Part shown: piece after piece, positions 60,304-64,000 of the stretch
How positions within the stretch are numbered: position 1 is the first letter of the stretch
How the letters are laid out: each line of letters starts with the position of its first letter
Assembly (NCBI RefSeq): GCF_037023745.1
Contig: NZ_CP146101.1
Location: 1,674,001 to 1,738,000, forward strand
From: Streptomyces sp. SCSIO 30461
Lineage (GTDB): Bacteria; Actinomycetota; Actinomycetes; Streptomycetales; Streptomycetaceae
DNA length: 64,000 nt
Reading direction: 5' to 3'
The notes under the pieces: generated by a model
What the model was told of the DNA's origin: nothing
The model's database searches: none
Seen by the model: the letters and a program-made list of their open reading frames with translations, nothing else
Made by a program: the position numbers and the translations under genes

Positions 60304-61722
60304 GTGCGTGATTACCTGCTGACGCTCTGTGTCACGGCGGCGGTGACCTATCTGCTCACCGGTCCGGTGCGGAAGTTCGCCATCGCGACCGGAGCGATGC
60401 CGGAGATCCGCGCCCGCGACGTACACCGAGAACCGACTCCGCGGCTCGGTGGCATCGCCATGTTCTTCGGTCTGTGCGCGGGGCTCCTGGTCGCCGACCA
60501 CCTGACCAACCTCAACGCCGTCTTCGAGCTGTCCAACGAGCCACGCGCCCTGCTCTCAGGGGCCGCGCTGATCTGGCTGGTCGGTGTGCTCGACGACAAG
60601 TTCGAGATCGACGCGCTCATCAAACTGGGTGCGCAGATGATCGCCGCGGGTGTGATGGTCGTGCAGGGTCTGACGATCCTCTGGCTGCCGATCCCGGGCA
60701 TCGGCACGGTCGCGCTCACCCAGTGGCAGGGCACCCTGCTCACCGTCGCCCTGGTGGTCGTCACCATCAACGCGGTGAACTTCGTGGACGGCCTGGACGG
60801 TCTCGCCGCGGGCATGGTGTGCATCGCCACCGCCGCGTTCTTCCTGTACGCGTACCGCATCTGGTACGGCTACACGATCGAGGCCGCCGCACCCGCGACC
60901 CTCTTCGCCGCGATCCTGATGGGCATGTGCCTGGGCTTCCTGCCGCACAACATGCATCCCGCGCGGATCTTCATGGGCGACTCCGGATCCATGCTGATCG
61001 GTCTGGTGCTCGCCGCGTCCGCGATCTCGGTGACGGGCCAGGTGGACCCGGACGCGCTGAAGCTGTTCGAGGGAGGCACCCGCGAGGCCACCCACGCGGC
61101 GCTGCCGGTCTTCATCCCGCTGCTGCTGCCGCTGACCATCATCGCGATCCCGCTCGCCGATCTGCTGCTGGCGATCGTCCGCCGGACCTGGAACGGGAAG
61201 TCGCCCTTCGCCGCCGACCGCGGGCATCTGCACCACCGGCTGCTGGAGATCGGGCACTCACACAGCCGTGCCGTGCTGATCATGTACTTCTGGTCGGCGC
61301 TGATCGCCTTCGGTGTCGTCGCCTATTCGGTGCACTCGGCGTCGACGTGGATCGTGCTCGGCATCGTGGGGCTGAGCGCGGTCGGTCTCGTGCTTCTGCT
61401 GCTGCCGCGCTTCACGCCGCGCGCCCCTCGGTGGGCGGAGGCGTTCGTACCGCCGCGCTACCGCCGCAGACGCCCGGAGCCGGCACTGTCCGCCGGGGTG
61501 TCCTCGCACGGCGGCGAGTGGTCCGGCGAAGCGCCTGAGGGGCCGTTCGGCACAGCACCGCCGTACGACGCGGACTCGGCCGGGACCGCGGCCTCCGCGC
61601 TCGACGGGACGGACACAGCGGACGGCGAGCGGGTCCCCGTTCCGGTCGGCATCAACGGAGCGACAGCCATCGGCGCCCGTTCACGCTTCACGGACCGGCG
61701 TAAGGCGGGAACGCCAAGTTGA
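60304..61722 (+). CDS. Polyprenyl-phosphate GlcNAc-1-phosphate transferase (WecA/TagO/MraY-like)
   Basis: 472 residues from GTG 60304. Eleven or so membrane helices with the family loops: PRLGGIAMF, LDDKFEIDALIK, NFVDGLDGLAAG, FMGDSGSMLIGL and ADRGHLHHRLLEIGHSH (the HxH near the end). It loads a sugar-1-phosphate on the lipid carrier for wall polymers. The last 85 residues are a hydrophilic Pro/Ala/Gly-rich extension. It precedes the ATP synthase operon. Confidence 0.9.
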   Translation: MRDYLLTLCVTAAVTYLLTGPVRKFAIATGAMPEIRARDVHREPTPRLGGIAMFFGLCAGLLVADHLTNLNAVFELSNEPRALLSGAALIWLVGVLDDKFEIDALIKLGAQMIAAGVMVVQGLTILWLPIPGIGTVALTQWQGTLLTVALVVVTINAVNFVDGLDGLAAGMVCIATAAFFLYAYRIWYGYTIEAAAPATLFAAILMGMCLGFLPHNMHPARIFMGDSGSMLIGLVLAASAISVTGQVDPDALKLFEGGTREATHAALPVFIPLLLPLTIIAIPLADLLLAIVRRTWNGKSPFAADRGHLHHRLLEIGHSHSRAVLIMYFWSALIAFGVVAYSVHSASTWIVLGIVGLSAVGLVLLLLPRFTPRAPRWAEAFVPPRYRRRRPEPALSAGVSSHGGEWSGEAPEGPFGTAPPYDADSAGTAASALDGTDTADGERVPVPVGINGATAIGARSRFTDRRKAGTPS

Positions 61723-62027
61723 CGTAGTGGGCTTCAAGGACGCGGTGGCGATGGCGGGGACCGACCCGCTCTGACGCAATTGCGCCCAATACCAGACAAA
61801 CGGCCCCTGTGTCGTGCACACACGCGCGGAGTCACTCTCATGTGTGAGAGTTGGCACACCTCTGGGTAAAGACCTATTCAAATAGTTTGTGATACGGTTC
61901 ACGAGAACCGGATACAGAGCCGAAGGTCCGTAGTGCGACGGCCCTTTGGCCCCGAGACTCGCCTCGGACCGGCTCTACGCTCGTCCATGACGACACCACT
62001 GCCCCCACCATCAGCGGAGCTGCCGCC
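61723..62027. promoter_or_regulatory. Promoter region of the ATP synthase operon
   Basis: 305 bp with an AT-rich core. ACTCTCA-N4-TGAGAGT at 61834-61851 is a 7-bp inverted repeat, and CTATTCAAATAG lies about 20 bp further. The operon promoter is expected here; no exact -10/-35 is claimed. Confidence 0.5.
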
Positions 62028-62465
62028 ATGCTGTCCAACGACGCCCGCACCGTCCTTCTCGCCGCCGTACCCACCGCAGCCGCAGGCGTCATCGCCGCGG
62101 TGGTGAGCGGGGTGGTCGCCGGGGGGAAGGGTGCCTTGGGGGCGGTCGTCGGCACCCTGGTGGTGATCACCTTCATGGGTGCCGGCATGGTGGTGCTCCA
62201 GCGCACCGCGAAGCGCCTCCCGCACCTGTTCCAGGCGATGGGGCTGCTCCTCTACACGGCCCAGCTGCTGCTGCTGTTCGTGTTCATGGCGGTGTTCCGG
62301 GGCACCACTCTGTTCCACTCGAAGGCCATGGCCTTCACCCTGCTCGCGACGACCATCGTCTGGGTCACCGCGCAGGCGCGCGCCTATATGAAGGCCAAGA
62401 TCCTTTACGTCGACCCGCAGTCCTCGACGGCCACAGGGCCCGAGAAGACTGGGTCGACGGCATGA
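62028..62465 (+). CDS. atpI: ATP synthase operon protein I
   Basis: 145 residues, ATG with GGAG upstream. Four membrane helices (VLLAAVPTAAAGVIAAVVSG, GALGAVVGTLVVITFMGAGM, GLLLYTAQLLLLFVFMAVF, MAFTLLATTIVWVTAQARAY), the usual size and place of AtpI, thought to help c-ring assembly. Confidence 0.85.
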   Translation: MLSNDARTVLLAAVPTAAAGVIAAVVSGVVAGGKGALGAVVGTLVVITFMGAGMVVLQRTAKRLPHLFQAMGLLLYTAQLLLLFVFMAVFRGTTLFHSKAMAFTLLATTIVWVTAQARAYMKAKILYVDPQSSTATGPEKTGSTA

Positions 62466-62690
62466 GGGGTAGGGCCGGGATAAACGCCCGTTCACGATCC
62501 TGCTATCGTCCGGTGCCAACTGCGGCACTGCGGGCGCGGGCATCCGAGCTGACGCCTGACCCAGCGCGAGGCTCGACGCCGAACCGCCGCCCCCTTACCT
62601 GTAAGAACAGTCCAGTGCCGACCCGCGGCTGCGTGCCGCGCCGACACAACGAGGTTGCCGTACCTATGCGCCACGCTGAAGGAGCCCGCG

Positions 62691-63503
62691 GTGAGTGCTG
62701 ACCAGACGCTTGCCTTCGACGCGAGCTGCCACATCTTCTCCGGGTGTGGATTCCCTGCTCCGGGCCTGCACACCTTCCTGTACGAGCCCATCTTCACCGT
62801 GGGTGGCTTCGAGTTCAGCAAGCCGATGCTTCTCGCGCTGCTGAGCTCGATCGTGGTCGTCGGCTTCTTCTGGGCCGCGTTCGCCAAGCCGAAGATGGTC
62901 CCGGGCAAGCTCCAGATGGTCGGTGAAGCCGGATACGACTTCGTCCGCCGGGGCATCGTCTACGAGATCATCGGCAAGAAGGACGGCGAGAAGTACGTGC
63001 CGTTCATGGTGTCGTTGTTCTTCTTCGTGTGGATCATGAACCTCTGGTCCATCATCCCGCTCGCCCAGTTCCCGGTCACCTCGCTGATCGCCTTCCCGGC
63101 GATCCTGGCGCTGATCGTGTATGTGATGTGGGTCAGCCTGACCTTCAAGAAGCACGGCTTCGTGGGCGGCTGGAAGAACATCCTCGGTTACGACGCGACG
63201 CTCCCCAAGGGCATCCTGCCGGTGATCATGGGCCTGGAGTTCCTCTCCAACCTGATCATCCGCCCCTTCACCCACGCGGTCCGACTGTTCGCGAACATGT
63301 TCGCCGGTCACCTGCTGATCGTGATGTTCACCGTGGCCACGTGGTACCTGATGAACGGCCTCGGCTTCGTCTACGCGACCGCCTCGTTCGCCATGGTCCT
63401 CGTGATGACCGCCTTCGAGCTCTTCATCCAGGCCGTCCAGGCGTACGTCTTCGTGCTCCTGGCCTCCAGCTACATCCAGGGCGCGCTCGCCGAGCACCAC
63501 TGA
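62691..63503 (+). CDS. atpB: ATP synthase F0 subunit a
   Basis: 270 residues from GTG 62691 (GAAGGAG upstream). The essential Arg lies in FTHAVRLFANMFAGHLLI near 197 and the last helices are FVYATASFAMVLVMTAFELFI and VLLASSYIQGALAEHH. Forms the proton half-channels with the c-ring. Confidence 0.95.
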   Translation: MSADQTLAFDASCHIFSGCGFPAPGLHTFLYEPIFTVGGFEFSKPMLLALLSSIVVVGFFWAAFAKPKMVPGKLQMVGEAGYDFVRRGIVYEIIGKKDGEKYVPFMVSLFFFVWIMNLWSIIPLAQFPVTSLIAFPAILALIVYVMWVSLTFKKHGFVGGWKNILGYDATLPKGILPVIMGLEFLSNLIIRPFTHAVRLFANMFAGHLLIVMFTVATWYLMNGLGFVYATASFAMVLVMTAFELFIQAVQAYVFVLLASSYIQGALAEHH

Positions 63504-63860
<357 letters not shown>

Positions 63861-63901
63861 GCCGGACCGACAGCCCAACCCCTTTCACGGAAGGCACTGA
63901 T

Positions 63902-64000
63902 GTGAACGCTCTGTTCCTTGCGGCTGCGGAGGAGCCTCAGAATCCTCTGATCCCGCATCTCGACGAGCTCGTCATCGGCCTGATCGCCTTCGTCATCGTC
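63902..64000 (+). CDS. atpF: ATP synthase F0 subunit b, 5' end only
   Basis: GTG 63902 after GGAAGG; 33 codons before the window edge (AEEPQNPLIPHLDELVIGLI), the start of the membrane anchor of actinomycete subunit b. Confidence 0.88.
   Translation, partial: MNALFLAAAEEPQNPLIPHLDELVIGLIAFVIV

Overview
The window is a stretch of a Streptomyces (or very close actinomycete) chromosome. The DNA is very GC-rich, GTG starts are common, and the right part carries a conserved block that I recognise from memory of the S. coelicolor chromosome: lysA-hom-thrC-thrB-rho-rpmE-prfA-prmC-sua5-ptp-glyA-wecA-atpIBEF. Synteny is recalled, not searched.

Layout. 1-6.2 kb: a SEDS glycosyltransferase (cut by the left edge), a sensor kinase and lipoprotein operon, a HEAT-repeat protein and an NTF2-fold protein behind a perfect inverted repeat. 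6.3-9.3 kb: a bacterial NHEJ set, with separate ATP-dependent ligase and LigD-type polymerase genes divergent from ku. 9.3-15.8 kb: an AlkZ-like glycosylase, a DHA2 drug exporter, a secreted protein, an NmrA-type oxidoreductase and a P450. 15.8-24.3 kb: a minus-strand biosynthetic operon that is the most interesting item here. It encodes SbnA- and SbnB-type enzymes (supply of L-2,3-diaminopropionate), a SyrP/TauD-type Fe(II)/2-oxoglutarate oxygenase, an NRPS protein (half condensation lobe, adenylation, carrier) and a carrier domain fused to a polytopic membrane protein with three left-handed beta-helix blocks, as in the terminal region of epsilon-poly-lysine synthetase. It looks like a split polyamino-acid-type or dapdiamide-like pathway for a diaminopropionate product.

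24.8-41.1 kb: an accessory region ending at a tRNA-Arg(CCG) gene. It holds a helix-turn-helix/N6-methyltransferase/specificity-like fusion, an orphan C-terminal fragment, the Streptomyces triad DUF397 / XRE-DUF5753 regulator / RsbW-like ATPase, and then a decaying defence-like stretch: a protein kinase lacking its C-lobe, an AIPR gene with an internal deletion, an apparently intact UvrD-like helicase with a RelE-like N-terminus, and a truncated SWIM protein. ISL3 transposase debris, an acyltransferase, serine-recombinase and TPR fragments and a RecD2-like helicase follow.

41.2-64 kb: core genes: a receiver-only regulator, NrtL, lysine/threonine synthesis, Rho, a secreted trypsin-like protease, an LCP cell-wall ligase, L31, RF1 and its methylase, TsaC/Sua5, a phosphatase-fold protein whose catalytic Cys is Ser, SHMT, a polyprenyl-phosphate GlcNAc-1-P transferase and the start of the ATP synthase operon. 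Two matches to the sigma-R (oxidative stress) promoter pattern lie before rho and rpmE. Several strong intergenic hairpins mark transcript ends.
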